This document shows, piece after piece, positions 54,820-64,000 of a stretch of DNA of 64,000 bases. A program made the translations under genes and the position numbers. The DNA is from Macrobrachium rosenbergii. Lineage: Eukaryota; Arthropoda; Malacostraca; Decapoda; Palaemonidae. Location of the stretch: contig NC_089781.1 in the NCBI RefSeq assembly GCF_040412425.1, positions 56,783,468-56,847,467 of the forward strand, in the 5' to 3' direction. The notes beneath the pieces were generated by a model that searched no databases, was not told where the DNA came from, and was given only the letters and a program-made list of their open reading frames with translations. The stretch's first letter is position 1. Each line of letters opens with the position of its first letter.

Positions 54820-55960
54820 TATTTTCAGAAAGGCACTTGGCCCGTGGGTATGTGATTATTGGTGCATAATAGGTTTGGTTTGGGCACCTGGGAAAAATAA
54901 ATTATGAATGTATGAGAGAAGAGAGAGATTGTATGTGCCTGAATTGAGTAAAATTTGTGCGGATGTGGCGATTCGTGTGGACTGTCAGAAGAGGTAAGTA
55001 TCAAAGTGTGCATGCAAATCCACCTGTGTTGCGATTGCAGATGAAAAAGAGTTATTTGAGATGGTTGTGATTGATTGTGTGTCGTTGCCTGTGACTGCTA
55101 GAGGACATGTGGAATGGTTGTAATGGTAGATCATTTGAGTAAGTTTGCATATCACGGTAGCGGTCGGAACAAAAAGAAGAGTGAGACTGTAGCGAATGGT
55201 GGGTCAAGTGATGTTGCCAATGTGTGTGTACAGAAGCGGCGCGAATGTTGAGTGACAATGGGCTGTAATTTGTTGGATGGGAGTTTGAGCAAATGTTGCG
55301 TGATTGGGGCATAAGAACATGTGTACTCTCACGCCGTATATGCCCAGTCGCGAATGGATTAGCGGAGCGAGCGGTGCAGGAAGCGTTGACAGAGATATTC
55401 ATTATGATGGGTGAGATGTGATAATGATTGGGATGTAAACATTGAGGCGGCGTTGGCCAGGGTATACAAGCGCCACCGTGCATAAGGGTATTGGTATGTC
55501 TCCGATGTAAATATGTATTTAAATTTGAAAAGATAGTGAGACCGACATTGGGTCTATCTGATAATGATAGGGAGTATGGAAAGTATGAAAGGTTTGAAAG
55601 TTACAAGGTGGCGAGAAGGGAGTGTTGAAAAGAAGTAATCAGAAAGGGGCGGTTTAAGATAAATGAAGTGTGGAAAATTTGAGGAGTCCGTATGAGGTGT
55701 TGGAAGTTAGGTCCCAGTGGGCTTGGATTATGTTGTAGGGGAAGTATGTGTAGATGGTAGTGTGAGAGAAATATGAGCGCATCACAACCAATTGCGTAGA
55801 TGGAAGGATGTACCGGAATATGTGAGAGAGAATGGGGTGTATAAATGGTTGAAATCGAATGTGGGTGAACCAAGTATGCATGAGAGCTTGTGTATGGAGG
55901 ATCAGCAATTTGTTTTGATAGAGTATGGTAAAAAAAATAAGAAAGGGAAGAAGCATTAAA
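54820..55960 (+). pseudogene. G2 integrase
   Basis: The HHCC domain is partly legible: LYVPELSKICADV (54930-54968) followed by a C-x2-C block with DCQKR (54982-54995). The core has EMVVIDCVSLPVTARGH (first catalytic Asp near 55067), VVMVDHLSKFAY, SDNGL (second Asp near 55255) and NGLAERAVQEALTEIF with the catalytic Glu near 55365. A tail with SERGRFKINEV (about 55640-55670) matches the end of Gypsy integrases. Stops and shifts interrupt it. It would insert the cDNA into host DNA. Confidence 0.82.
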
Positions 55961-56510
55961 TAAACTGAATGAGTCGTAAGTTGTGTGATAGGGGTGTGAG
56001 TGCCAAAGTGGAAATGAGTGATAAAGCGTGTATCTGGATGAATGGGATGGTATGGATAGAGCGTATAGCATATGCGGGTTTGATATAACTGAGTTGACTG
56101 AGCGTGTAGGGGTTGGTGGCGGTTGGAGGTGGCGAAAGTGTAAATGAAGGCGTAGCAGTGATAGGCAGTGATTGAAAGCATGAATGAATGTCGTTGCAAG
56201 AATTGGAAAGGTCAATGAGCGAATGGGATGGAGTTAGTTGAAGAATTGGGGAGGTATTTGGGAACGAGTTAGAGGTATAGATGAGATTGTGGATGAAATT
56301 TGAGGGATGGTAATAGTGAAAGAAGATAGGCGTGAATCTGAGAGAGAGAATGGAGGAGAAGATGTGAGTTTGAATGTTGCTAGAAGAGAATGATTCTGAG
56401 AGAATGATTGAGTGCCCATGACAGCGATCTAGAGGACCTGCTGGTGAGCATCCGTGGGTGTTCGCGTAAAGCGATTTGAAAGTCAAGAAAGGTGTTGGTT
56501 GGGAAATGCT

Positions 56511-56521
56511 AAAAGGGAGAA
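56511..56521 (+). other. G2 polypurine tract
   Basis: AAAAGGGAGAA lies just before the TATAGAGG start of the 3' LTR. Confidence 0.6.
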
Positions 56522-56522
56522 A

Positions 56523-56922
56523 TATAGAGGATGAAGAAATTTGTTTTATTTAGCATTTCCCAACGTTTTTGTGAAGAGAGAAGAGAGAGAGAGAGAGTGT
56601 AATTATCGTTGTGAGTGGATTTAGTTGTTGGAGTTGGTTTATGGCTGTCTCTCTGTCTGGTCTGTGTGGAGTTTCGTTTTTAGGAGGTCTTGGGCAGTTG
56701 AGGTCAACCTTGAAAGTGAGCGAGGAGTTTGTCTGGCTTTTGTTTTGGATACCCGGTACCGATATTGATGGTGCATGTGTCTCTTTTTTCGTTCGTTGTT
56801 GGTGGAGGTTGTTTGAAATTTTGTTTCCAGCGTTCTTGTGCATGTGATTGGTGACCGTGGACCTTTACCCATCTCCAGCAGCGAATCAGGAGTAGTGTTG
56901 TTGTTAGGTAGGTTAAAATTCC
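56523..56922 (+). repeat. G2 3' LTR
   Basis: Direct repeat of 48990-49450 with substitutions and indels. It begins TATAGAGGATGAAG and ends GGTTAAAATTCC before the GCCAC duplication. Confidence 0.88.
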
Positions 56923-57060
56923 GCCACCACATCAGCTGGTAGGCATAACAATCAGACTTGGCGGGGTAAAGAAAGGTCCCTCAAACCAGCGTCGAGACAT
57001 CGACTTCCCCGGCGTACGTTCCTTCGAACCCAACCACCCAGAGCGCGGAGAGACTCTAAG
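56923..57060 (-). pseudogene. DIRS B gag-like ORF1, 5' remainder
   Basis: Beyond the G2 element the DIRS sequence resumes with CACATCAGCTGGTAGGCATA. It then runs through CGTACGTTCCTTCGAACCCA and AGCGCGGAGAGACTC, which aligns with element A at 33735-33855 (TACATTTCTTCGAACCTTCA, AGCGCGGAGAGACTC). It carries the start of the gag-like protein. Confidence 0.6.
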
Positions 57061-59325
57061 GCCTCCTTCTTGGAGAGACTGCGTCAGCCTAAAGAAACAG
57101 GATCAGTTCTAACATATTGTAACAAAAAGTCATGACCTACAATATGAGTACATATCAGACTGAAAGTAAGCGTGAAGAGCGAAAGTCAAGCTTACCTGAC
57201 TCATCCTGGACGCGCTGCACAGAAGCGAAGCACACCTGTGATCAGGATGCAAACTAAGATCGTCCATCCGGACGCACAGCCAGCGTGGGTCCGACACCAC
57301 TATGCCATAGGGTTGATGGAAGTGGCGGTGCACCCGGCTCCTCACCGCGCGCCACCAGTCTGTAGGTGGCCAAGGGAAGTACACAGCGAACCTACCACTC
57401 TAGAAACTTAAATTAGGCGAGGCACGGGTATTTTCAAACCTAGTACCGGAGTACTCCGGCGGGAAAAAGCCCGTCAGAACGGGCTACCAGCAAAAGTAAC
57501 TATAGTGGTATGAGCTGCTCCCCCCCGACCACGGAATACTCCGGCGGGCGAGTGGGGCTGAGTCAACAGGGCCCTACAAGGGATTTTGAGAATAAAGCGA
57601 GGCGGAACCCAGGGCAGGACACGGACCCTGTAACAATATGTCCAGCGGAGTGAACCGCCGGAACAAAACAAGTGTATATGCATATATAAAATACAGGGGA
57701 TGAGGCGAAGCTAGTTAATTCCATATACTCGGAGTCGGAACCACCCCTCCGAGGAGTCCCCAAGCCTCAACGGCTAGAGAACAATAGTAGGGTGAGGTTA
57801 ACAAACATCGCCAAGGACCACAAGGGCGGGCGCCAGTCAACCCCAACTAAAGTATCTCGAGCAGCCAAGCGGCAGCGAAAAAGAGCAATAACCTAGAATG
57901 TTGAGAAACCTGCTCGATCCGGAGGCCGGTTGTGGTTATTGAGCCAAGCAAAAAGCCACCGAAGGACTTGCCCTGCAGGAGGGGCGAATCTCTCCGCAGG
58001 AAGAAAGGGCCCCACGACTGAGTGGGCGCCAGCTGGCGTCACCACGAGAAGATGACAAAGAGCTTGACTTAGGGTGGAGGAGGGGGAGGGTGAAGGGGTG
58101 GGTGGGGAGTTGGAGGGGTAAGAATGGGAGTAGGCCAGAACAGGTGAAAGCAGGAGGCTGGGGAAGATTATTCACCCACTCGACTGCAGACACACACCAC
58201 GCCAAGTAAATTAATACCATGATGGAAGAACATAGCCTACTCGAATAAGGGATGGAAGGACTTGACCTAAGGCCTCAACAGCTAAGCCCTACACACAGAG
58301 GCGTGGCCTGAGCTGTACCGTGCCTAGGGATAGCCTTGGCTAACAGGAGGAATAAGGAAAGGGAGGAAGGGAAACAACGGAGAATTTACGTGCTGAGAAG
58401 GCCTTAGGCACGAGCGAAAGGGGAGGATGCTCTGGAAGCAGGAGAGACACACCCACACAAAAGAGCACTCTGCCACCCTCCATGGGGGGAGGACAATGGG
58501 GTCTCCTCTACAACCCAAACAACACAGCCAGTGGAAGGAGCAACAACAGAAACTCTCTCTACCTGCTGAACCCCTCCTCACACCTAACCCTAACTCAGGG
58601 TAAAGGGGAGGCGGGGAGGCCAAAGGGAGCAAAATGCAAGCCTAGCATTGACATAGGCAGGCTAGGGGAACCCACACAACTTAACCAGTTAAAATAAATC
58701 ACCAGCACTAAGAGTAATATATATATACACAAAACAATAATAAAAGCTTGCTTAGTAACTCAATGTGCAGGCGCATAGCCTAAACAGGGAGAGGAAACAA
58801 GTAGAAGTAGAGCAATAAAACTGTATCTGGGCTCCCCTAAACTAAATCAAGCAATAAAGGCTGATAGCACCAACACGTCACACTATAATAATGTGAGTAG
58901 AAGTATATGTCAAAAGCGAGAAACATCCTGAGGAGAAACCTAAGCGGGAAAATGACGGGAACCCAATGGAGGAACCCCGATATGCGGTTCGACAAAAATA
59001 ATGCAGGGGAACACCGAAACAACCCGCCCAGGAAAACGCCACCAGGATGAATTCTAGAGGAATAATGATAAATGTAAGCGACAAGAGAAGCCCCCAAACA
59101 GGACAAGCTGGGTGAAATGATCTCATGATACGACATGGCTGACGGGGGCGCCGCGATGTAACAACAACCACGAATAATATTAAGATGCGAGGTTGAAACA
59201 GCTAAAACTATGTAAACCCCACAATAAGATAGTACCAACTTGGTGACAGTAAACTTGCTGGAGAGAGACATGCTGATAAGCAGGAAAAACAGCCAAAAAC
59301 ACGAGCACAAAATAATGGTTGCACA
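57061..59325. other. DIRS B upstream region, no recognised gene
   Basis: This aligns in patches with element A 33856-36039, including GGAAGTGGCGGTGCACCC/ GGAAGCAGTGCACCC, GCGCACAGAAGCGAAGCA-like and ATACTCCGGCGG words. Only short frames are present. It lies between the 5' ITR and the gag-like gene. Confidence 0.5.
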
Positions 59326-59638
59326 AAAATGGTGCTAGAGTGGAATGAGTTCAGATGGCGCTGGAGTAGCCGCTTGGCGGCGGGTGGCCGGTGGGGGCTG
59401 GTGCGGCTCCAGCTCTTCCCGAGGGGTTTTGACATGGGGATGTCTATCGAGGTGTGGCTCTGTGGTTGTGATTCTTTCACTCACCCTCAGTTATCGGCGA
59501 TCTTCATATAGAAGGCGCTCTATCTGGGGGTAGTAACTCCAACATTCCTGAAAGCTTTTTCTCTGGTATGTTATGAATTTTATACCTAGAAATTCGTGTT
59601 AGTATGGAATTTCACCGGGTGACGCGGGGCCGAGCTCA
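59326..59638 (-). repeat. DIRS B terminal inverted repeat, 5' side
   Basis: It mirrors 43466-43789 from GAGTTCAGATGGCGCTGGAG to GTTAGTATGGAATTTCACCG, ending GAGCTCAGAAA. The final bases match the second half of the B ICR. Confidence 0.88.
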
Positions 59639-59789
59639 GAAATGTCATGTTTATATCTAAGAAACAGAAATTATATAAAACTGTTCAACTGTCTCATAAC
59701 ATAATGGGCTGTACATCATGTCTACCTTTCTAGTATTATGTGTGAAATTGGTTTCAACATTAGTGATGGTATTTTATATATATTTATAT

Positions 59790-59815
59790 ATATATTTTTT
59801 ATTTTTTACTTACAG
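59790..59815 (+). other. Splice acceptor with polypyrimidine tract
   Basis: A run of T with a few A residues (TTTTTTATTTTTTACTTACAG) ends in CAG at 59815, immediately before an open coding stretch. It is a strong animal-type 3' splice site. Confidence 0.75.
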
Positions 59816-60049
59816 GCTATATTTTATGATCCCTCCAGACCAGTGCTGGTTCTAGTTTGGATATGTGTTTGCTGTGTCTTGCTGCATTTGGTATTATTAG
59901 CATCTTTGCATCAGTGGCATCAACTTTTAGCAACAGCCTTGGTGTTAACTGTGTCATATGCTGCATTATATCATCTTTTGAGGGATTACTTAGTACTTAG
60001 AAAAGTTTATCAACAAGAACAGCAATTACAAGAACGAATAGTAAACTGA
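59816..60049 (+). CDS. Terminal exon of a two-helix membrane protein
   Basis: After the splice acceptor at 59815, 77 codons run to TGA at 60047-60049 in one frame. They start AIFYDPSRPVLVLVW and continue with two hydrophobic segments (residues ~8-27 and ~34-51, e.g. VLLHLVLLASLH and LLATALVLTVSYAALY), then a charged C-terminal tail, YLVLRKVYQQEQQLQERIVN. It is probably the C-terminal membrane hairpin of a larger integral membrane protein. The gene's upstream exons are not visible; its intron would contain at least the end of DIRS B. AATAAA overlaps the stop. I do not recognise the family. The phase is 0 at the acceptor. Confidence 0.65.
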   Translation, partial: AIFYDPSRPVLVLVWICVCCVLLHLVLLASLHQWHQLLATALVLTVSYAALYHLLRDYLVLRKVYQQEQQLQERIVN

Positions 60050-60054
60050 ATAAA
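60049..60054 (+). promoter_or_regulatory. AATAAA poly(A) signal next to the stop codon
   Basis: The stop TGA runs straight into AATAAA (TGAATAAAATATA). If used, the 3' untranslated region would be only about 20-30 bases. Another possible signal, AACAATAAAA followed by an A run, lies at 60555-60570. Confidence 0.4.
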
Positions 60055-62880
60055 ATATATTTTTATCAAATTCATCGTCAGTTATTTTCTCTGGGTCATT
60101 CCAATGATGTAAATTATGCAACAAAGTCTTCGAAGAATTTTCTTCAACATTGCAGTTAAGAAAATATCCTGTTTAGGTAAGTGGCGTGATCAAGCACCGG
60201 TAATGTATCTCATTTTCCTGTTATTGTGTGTTGAGCTTAACAAGGATGCATTTTAATCTTGGTTTTATCAGTTTCCTAGTAAATTATAAGTATTATGATG
60301 TAAATAATAGAAATCCCTTTTCTCATACATTTATTTTATGATCTTTTGTGATGGTGGCAATCAATACTTCTTTTTTCATTCATAACAGGCATTTTTTCCT
60401 GAATGGACTGATATGATATTTTATCCTCAGTATTGCCTATCATGCCTTTGTTGGAAAGTAAGTTAATTAGACTTCTTTCAGATTCTTTTTGTTTCCAGTG
60501 TTCTAAACTGATTCAAGAAAATTCAGTTGAGCTTGATCTATATTTATGTGTAAACAATAAAAAAAAAAAAACCACTGCCATACTTAACCTGACTCTTAAG
60601 TTTTGAAGTTGATACTTAGAGAAATATTCAGAAAAAGAGTCTTACTACTGTGGGCAGTCAGTTCTCTAGGAAAATCTTTTACTGTATATTTATAGTTGTT
60701 TTTCCATAAGGTGTTTGTTCTATTTTTTTTCATGTCATTTATATTGTTAAGTGATTACCTTATGATCATTGTCTTTATGCTATATTTTTTGTGCATTGCT
60801 ATATAAAGTGTTTGTTTGATGATGTAGCCATTTGGTGTTTATACCTTGTTTATTTTTGCCTCGCATAGTCACCCAGCCATGTTAACTGTCTGGATCTCAT
60901 GTAAATTAGACCCACATATTTCATCATTTGATTGCTCATTATATGATTATAGTTGAAATGTGTATTGTTTCCAAAAAAATTATCACCATAACCTGTTGTG
61001 ATATTGTATTGTTTCCAAAAAAATTATCACCATAACCTGTTGTGATATTGATCTGAGTGTCACATTGAAGTGTTTTCTTATAACATCATGCTATCGAGGC
61101 CTTACTGGCTACCTTTGCAAAAATTTTTATTTTGTCGGCTGTAAATCTTTAAATGGTCAACAACTTTCTTTTTGTAGAAACCTGCTTATAGGCCTTAATT
61201 TTTACTTGGAATTAAGAGGGTGGGAACCTCAAAAAAAGTTGCAGATAAATGCATGAATGTTGTAAATGTTTAAATTTTTTTCTAATACTCAATGTTATCT
61301 GTTAGAAAACAAAACCTGGATTTGTATAAGAGGACGGTTGCTTCACCATTAGCATGTTGTTCTGAAGTTTGCTCTCAGTAGCTAGACATTGTCCATTCCT
61401 CATCCATATCAGGTTTGCAAGTAGATGCTGATGAAGTACCCTTGGACATGGTGAGACAAGCAATTATGTTCAAATACCTATTTATTCCAGAAGGCTTCAT
61501 AGTTCTTTAACATTTTCCACTTTTCAGGAATTTTAGTTTTTAGGACTGTCACCATTTATATCCCAAAAATGTTTTATAGAAGACTTTGGAATTTCTCAAG
61601 GAAGGGTAATTCCTGTCAGGTGCCAGGTATTCCCCCATGGAAGATAGCATTTGTGAATCATTGTACATGCTTTGTTTGATGCAAAAAGAGCAGTTTAGCT
61701 GAAATACCAAGACTACATATGTGTTGCTTTTCCAAGCTGAATTTTGGATTTTACAAAATAGTTTGGAATTTTAAAAGCCCGTATGAAGTGCTTAAACATG
61801 TTTTTAGTGTTTTCAGTTTCCAGTATGTAGTTTCTCTTGTACTAAAAATCCTTGATCAGCTGTTTTGGTTATAGCAGATATAACTTTGTTAATGTGTTGG
61901 GTACCTGTAAATGTGGGTGTTGTGGGATATGAGCAGGCAGGCTAGCTTAGAAAAACATGAGAATTGAATCATTCAGGAAACAAGCACTTTGATCAAGTAT
62001 GTACCTTAAACTACGAATTAAGTAGTAAAATGATTTTTCCATGGGTTTACTCATCAGGTAATCATGTTAATGGAACTGTATTTTGTAGACTGCAAATTGG
62101 TTGTTCTATTTTCATATTTTTTTAATGAGTGGAAATTGCCAGTGTTTTGTGTCAAGTATTTAGTTCCACATATTGTTAGATATATTGTTACTGAGTGCTC
62201 TAATCCCAGGAAATTAGACATCAGTGGTTTTATATAGTTAGGAGTAAAGATTTTTAATTAGCTTATGCTTTAGGGAAGTATCTCAATTAATCATGTTTTT
62301 TCTTTTTATCAAGCATGATTGCTCAGCATAATCTGGTTTTCTTGATATCTCAAAGGGTTTCTTCTTATCTTTTATGCAGTTTTCTAAAGTGTGGATTATA
62401 TATAACAGCAATAAGTAATTAAATGTTTGGTTCCACTTTTTAGTTTCTATGCCAAATTGCATATTACACAGTGAACCAGTTAGTCAATATAACAATTGAA
62501 ATAGATCCTCTGAGTTGTGCTTCCATTGTAGGGGAAATGATGGAAGTAGATCATATAAGTTTGTTTATTCCAATTTAGCCAAAGTACATTGGACAGATAA
62601 CTTAAGGAGGGCGGTAAGGCGGAACTCATGACACCCTCACCTCCTCAGCACTTTATAACCAGCTTGTTTTGCCTCACTTTGCTCGACCATAGTTTTAAGC
62701 CATGAAAGACACAAGTTCTTCATGCAGTCTTTTTCTATTCAACCAATATTTGCTTCTACTTTTGCTCCTGTCCCCATCGCTCCTATTGCACTTAACCTTG
62801 TTCCTCTCATGATGCTGTCCTTGCATCTTCTGCTTTTTATATCATCAACCTCCATATCGTTGTTAGCGATTTTAGTTACA

Positions 62881-62883
<3 letters not shown>
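60055..62883. other. No gene seen; possible long 3' untranslated or intergenic sequence
   Basis: AT-rich sequence with no coding stretch of note (the 63-codon frame at 61065-61256 has no family signal). It contains one exact tandem duplication (60961-61048). No TIRs, LTRs or transposon motifs were recognised. Confidence 0.5.
60961..61048 (+). repeat. 44-bp tandem duplication, identical copies
   Basis: TGTATTGTTTCCAAAAAAAT followed by TATCACCATAACCTGTTGTG and ATAT occurs twice with no difference, the second copy starting at 61005. Confidence 0.95.

Positions 62884-62961
<78 letters not shown>
62884..62961 (+). repeat. (TC)39 microsatellite
   Basis: About 78 bases of perfect TC repeat. The 149-codon plus frame and the Glu/Arg-rich minus frame across it are artefacts of the repeat. 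Confidence 0.95.
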
Positions 62962-62964
<3 letters not shown>

Positions 62965-63047
62965 GTACAGACCCTTACCCTTTCCGTTTTGTTTATGCTG
63001 TCCCATTGCCCTCCACCCCCCATCTCTGTTACCAAGTCTTGCTTCTG

Positions 63048-63109
63048 CTCACAGCAAAATAAACTCCATAATTGTACTACTCACAGCAAAATAAACTCCA
63101 TAATTGTCA
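63048..63109 (+). repeat. 32-bp tandem duplication
   Basis: CTCACAGCAAAATAAACTCC-ATAATTGT occurs at 63048 and again at 63080. Confidence 0.9.
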
Positions 63110-63347
63110 CTCCATTTGGATTATGCTACCGCTTGTGTGATGGTGTCCTTTGCAGTGAGGGAAAATTATAGATCATGTCTCCTCGCTTCTTATACAAATT
63201 TCCAGCTTTGTAGGCCTAAGAACTTAGATTTCAGTTTCTCTCATTATTGTCCTACTTCCAGTGCCTCTGACCCCACAAATCTGCACAATTAATCTTGCTG
63301 CTGATGTTATTATTGTACACTGAACTTTTTTCATAACAAGAAATTTT

Positions 63348-63458
63348 CCTTTATTCACCAAGAAGAGTTTTATGAATACAATTCACACCTTTGGAAGGAC
63401 AATAAATATTCCTTTAATCACCAAAAAGAGTTTTATGAATACGGGTCACACCTTGGGA
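63348..63458 (+). repeat. 63-bp tandem duplication
   Basis: CCTTTATTCACCAAGAAGAG, TTTTATGAATACAATTCACA and CCTTTGGAAGG at 63348 recur at 63411 with a few changes (CCTTTAATCACCAAAAAGAG, TTTTATGAATACGGGTCACA). Confidence 0.85.
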
Positions 63459-63602
63459 GTCCTTCCATTTCTTATAAATTCCAGTCTTACATTTTTTGAG
63501 AGGAGTCTTTCCCCATCTGTACCTTCAGTGATTTGAAGAGCAGATGGAAAATCCTCTGCTTCCCCTTAACCTTATGATCATTCTACAGAGGATCACTTTT
63601 TA

Positions 63603-63866
63603 TTATTCAGGAAGGGAATTGTCTTCAGGGGCTTTGCAGGATTTGAAGTTGATTAGGGAACATTTTTTCTTGCCACCAGTTTCTCCTCTGCCTACATGTC
63701 TGCTATCTAGCACTGACAGCATTTTGGCTCTACCCATATGAAGGTCTGTGATCCAAAGGGGCTGAAGGGCTTTCATATGACAATTTGGAATTTCTGGTAA
63801 ACTGTTCTCAAGAAACATTCTGCCATAGTCAGATGCTGTAAACTCCCAAATCCTCCTCCCAGCCAT
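63603..63866 (-). CDS. Candidate terminal exon, unknown protein
   Basis: On the minus strand a T-rich tract and an acceptor (TACGTAATATTTCAG, ending at 63867) lead into 87 codons and a TAA stop; AATAAA overlaps the stop (plus-strand TTTATT at 63599-63604). The peptide starts MAGRRIWEFTASDYGRMFLE, contains LPEIPNCHMKALQPLWITDL-HMG, and ends in a Lys/Gly/Ser-rich tail, KKKCSLINFKSCKAP. The L-x-x-I-P-x-x-M-x-x-L-x-x-x-x-I-T-D-L-x-M-G spacing faintly recalls the SMP lipid-transfer domain of TEX2-like proteins, but what follows does not match and the similarity may be chance. Initiation at the ATG is not implied; the upstream exon is outside the window. Confidence 0.4.
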   Translation of the reverse strand: MAGRRIWEFTASDYGRMFLENSLPEIPNCHMKALQPLWITDLHMGRAKMLSVLDSRHVGRGETGGKKKCSLINFKSCKAPEDNSLPE

Positions 63867-64000
63867 CTGAAATATTACGTAGTTTTGGAATAAAAAAAAT
63901 ACGTTAAGTTCCTCAAAGTTTTGGATCCCTTTATTATTAGATAGACAGAACACATAATGGTTCAGTAATACAACCTGATCAGCTATAGACATGGAGGAAT

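Larger units (their letters stand above)
48990..56922 (+). mobile_element. Gypsy-type LTR retrotransposon G2 nested in DIRS B
   Basis: Two direct repeats (48990-49450 and 56523-56922) flank a plus-strand gag, retropepsin, reverse transcriptase, RNase H, a second protease-like segment and integrase. GCCAC stands on both sides (48985-48989 and 56923-56927), a probable 5-bp target duplication; the alignment with element A supports a single GGCCACCACATCAG site. Frames are broken in every gene. On the opposite strand the G/A-rich sequence yields long Ser/Pro/His-rich frames that are not genes. Confidence 0.88.
43466..59638 (-). mobile_element. DIRS retrotransposon B, ~8.2 kb plus a nested 7.9-kb Gypsy element
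   Basis: Same plan as element A on the minus strand: right ITR (59638-59326), upstream region, gag-like gene split by a Gypsy insertion, reverse transcriptase and RNase H (47180-45400), tyrosine recombinase (45400-44560), ICR (43918-43831) and left ITR (43789-43466). Subtracting the nested element leaves 8.2 kb, consistent with element A. Many small indels differ between A and B. Confidence 0.88.

Noticed and set aside
49145..56486. Many long minus-strand open frames rich in Ser, Pro, His, Thr and Leu (up to 215 codons)
   Set aside because: They mirror the G/A-rich plus strand of Gypsy element G2. The plus strand carries zinc knuckles, polymerase, RNase H and integrase motifs, and the minus frames match no recognisable family.
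61065..61256. 63-codon plus frame in the 3' region
   Set aside because: No splice acceptor at its edge, no family signal and AT-rich composition like its surroundings.
62722..63171. 149-codon plus frame and Glu/Arg-repeat minus frame
   Set aside because: Both depend on the (TC)39 microsatellite; the flanks show no protein signal.
1..64000. tRNA, rRNA or snRNA genes
   Set aside because: No T-loop/A-box pairs, conserved rRNA blocks or snRNA Sm sites were noticed on either strand by eye; a covariance search would settle it.

Overview
The window looks like AT-rich, repeat-dominated genomic DNA from an arthropod, most likely a decapod crustacean. This is an inference from the repeat types: several DIRS-type tyrosine-recombinase retrotransposons, Gypsy elements, non-LTR elements and many Tigger/pogo-like MITEs. 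I see no operons, bacterial genes, rRNA, tRNA or CRISPR arrays. Nearly all coding potential is transposon protein broken by stops and frameshifts. Only three short stretches look like host exons: 1030-1268 (-), 59816-60049 (+) and 63603-63866 (-).

Layout. 1-960: 3' part of a LINE. 1.0-2.3 kb: a candidate terminal exon, then one arm of a diverged 1-kb inverted repeat (other arm 18.85-19.87 kb). 2.5-4.5 kb: a ~43-bp minisatellite flanked by inverted copies of a dispersed repeat. 4.5-18.6 kb: a minus-strand Gypsy element whose gag gene is split by a ~7.8-kb LINE (8383-16169) with a 13-bp target duplication. That LINE is itself split by a pogo-type DNA transposon, and smaller MITEs sit in the Gypsy 3' LTR and gag. 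20.2-28.2 kb: MITEs, a degraded plus-strand DIRS relic, a 2.16-kb element with piggyBac-type ends (TTAA/CCC) carrying five satellite-like units, and a ~233-bp tandem array that received two MITEs.

28.25-59.64 kb is a 31-kb block of three DIRS elements. A (28.25-36.34, minus) and B (43.47-59.64, minus) belong to one family; C (37.15-43.47, plus) belongs to another. All three keep terminal inverted repeats and an internal complementary region (ICR) that reads as the reverse complement of their own joined ends, the hallmark of DIRS circular replication. B carries a complete but decayed Gypsy element (48990-56922) inside its gag gene with a probable GCCAC duplication; removing it leaves 8.2 kb, close to A at 8.1 kb. 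C and B abut with essentially no spacer, and A abuts a ~440-bp element whose ends resemble DIRS-A termini.

59.8-64 kb: a spliced terminal exon of a two-helix membrane protein 175 bp beyond DIRS B, a long non-coding stretch with simple repeats and three short tandem duplications, and a minus-strand candidate terminal exon.

I found no clear new enzymatic system. The best leads are the ICR/terminus covariation in the DIRS elements, the small element with DIRS-like ends, the piggyBac-ended satellite carrier, and a second retropepsin-like segment downstream of RNase H in the Gypsy element inside B. Family assignments come from reading motifs by eye; no searches were run.
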